Assembly (NCBI GenBank): GCA_038214135.1
Contig: JBBQSD010000100.1
Span: 1 to 23,063, forward strand
Length of the DNA stretch: 23,063 nt
Origin: JANLSE01 sp038214135
Lineage (GTDB): Bacteria > Chloroflexota > Chloroflexia > Chloroflexales > Roseiflexaceae
Direction: 5' to 3'
How positions within the stretch are numbered: the first letter of the stretch is position 1; each line of letters starts with the position of its first letter. Positions 22,922 through 23,063 of this stretch are shown in pieces. The notes beneath the pieces are model-generated. The model saw only the letters and a list, made by a program, of their open reading frames with translations. It did not search any database and was not told where the DNA came from. The translations under genes were made by a program, and so were the position numbers.

Positions 22922-22999
22922 GTAGGGGCGGTTCGTGAACCGCCCTCTCCATGACCGGCAATGGCGCCCATGGTGGGCGGTTCGCGAACCACCCCGACC
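22922..22999. repeat. Two-arm palindromic interspersed element (copy 2)
   Basis: Left arm 22922-22945 (GTAGGGGCGGTTCGTGAACC then GCCC) and right arm 22975-22999 (GGGCGGTTCGCGAACCACCC then CGACC) repeat the arrangement of 7420-7495. Each arm is palindromic, the arms are inverted to each other, and the spacer is about 29 nt here against 24 nt there. The spacer sequences differ, while the arms are conserved. The remaining intergenic sequence to the window end shows no gene. Confidence 0.8.
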
Positions 23000-23063
23000 C
23001 CATCGCCATGCCAACGCTGCCTAAATGCAGAACATTCCGTTACACCCGCGTATTGCAACCCCC

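Noticed and set aside
21195..22999. A complete insertion sequence bounded by terminal inverted repeats.
   Set aside because: I compared the flanks (about 21050-21195 and 22830-22922) by eye and saw no matching inverted ends or target duplication; the palindromic element downstream also occurs near 7.4 kb without a transposase.
22708..23058. Minus-strand open frame across the repeat at the right end (contains VVREPP and GGSRTAP).
   Set aside because: The peptide is only the translation of the palindromic repeat arms; the same peptide pieces arise at the copy near 7.4 kb.

Overview
The window looks like chromosomal DNA of a filamentous or aerobic member of the Chloroflexota (Herpetosiphon, Roseiflexus or Kouleothrix type). 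This is inferred from three things: the gene mix (a B12-dependent CarH-type photoreceptor beside phytoene synthase, Asp-box and Calx-beta proteins, a CcdA-NUDIX pair), the intermediate base composition, and several families of short interspersed palindromic repeats. No rRNA, tRNA, CRISPR array, prophage or integrative element is visible. It holds 19 protein-coding genes that look intact within the window (one of them cut by the left edge), one clearly broken gene, and a transposase-like ORF that is complete but appears to lack catalytic residues.

Region 1 (1-5000, all minus strand): reading leftward, a CarH/LitR-like MerR-B12 regulator, phytoene synthase (crtB), a DUF2085 membrane protein translationally coupled to crtB, an intrinsic terminator, a TIGR01777/SulA-type NAD-dependent epimerase, and a DegP/HtrA lipoprotein protease cut by the window edge. 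A 15-nt motif shared by the carH and crtB upstream regions suggests that CarH controls itself and crtB through light and adenosylcobalamin.

Region 2 (5000-9000): a secreted TolB-like propeller/Calx-beta gene broken by an in-frame TAG and a frameshift, a cytosolic Asp-box (BNR) propeller protein, a repeat-bearing intergenic stretch, and an unusual alpha/beta hydrolase fused to a cyclic-nucleotide-binding domain.

Region 3 (9100-13200, minus): an SDR oxidoreductase, a class I aminotransferase, and a probable three-gene operon of a tail-anchored small protein, a GmhA-like SIS isomerase and a ROK sugar kinase.

Region 4 (13200-19250): an FAH-family hydrolase flanked by inverted 28-nt repeats, dCTP deaminase, a NUDIX hydrolase overlapping a CcdA-type thiol-disulfide transporter, a renalase-like FAD oxidoreductase, and a divergent MFS transporter ending at a double-hairpin repeat.

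Region 5 (19250-23063): a GNAT acetyltransferase coupled to an M16 zinc peptidase, then a divergent IS1634/IS4-like transposase homologue in which the first two catalytic Asp positions appear to be Ser and Asn, followed by a copy of the same palindromic element seen near 7.4 kb.

Most of the window is housekeeping or accessory metabolism. The best leads are the candidate CarH regulon, the hydrolase-cNMP fusion, the repeat families, and the catalytically altered transposase-like protein.
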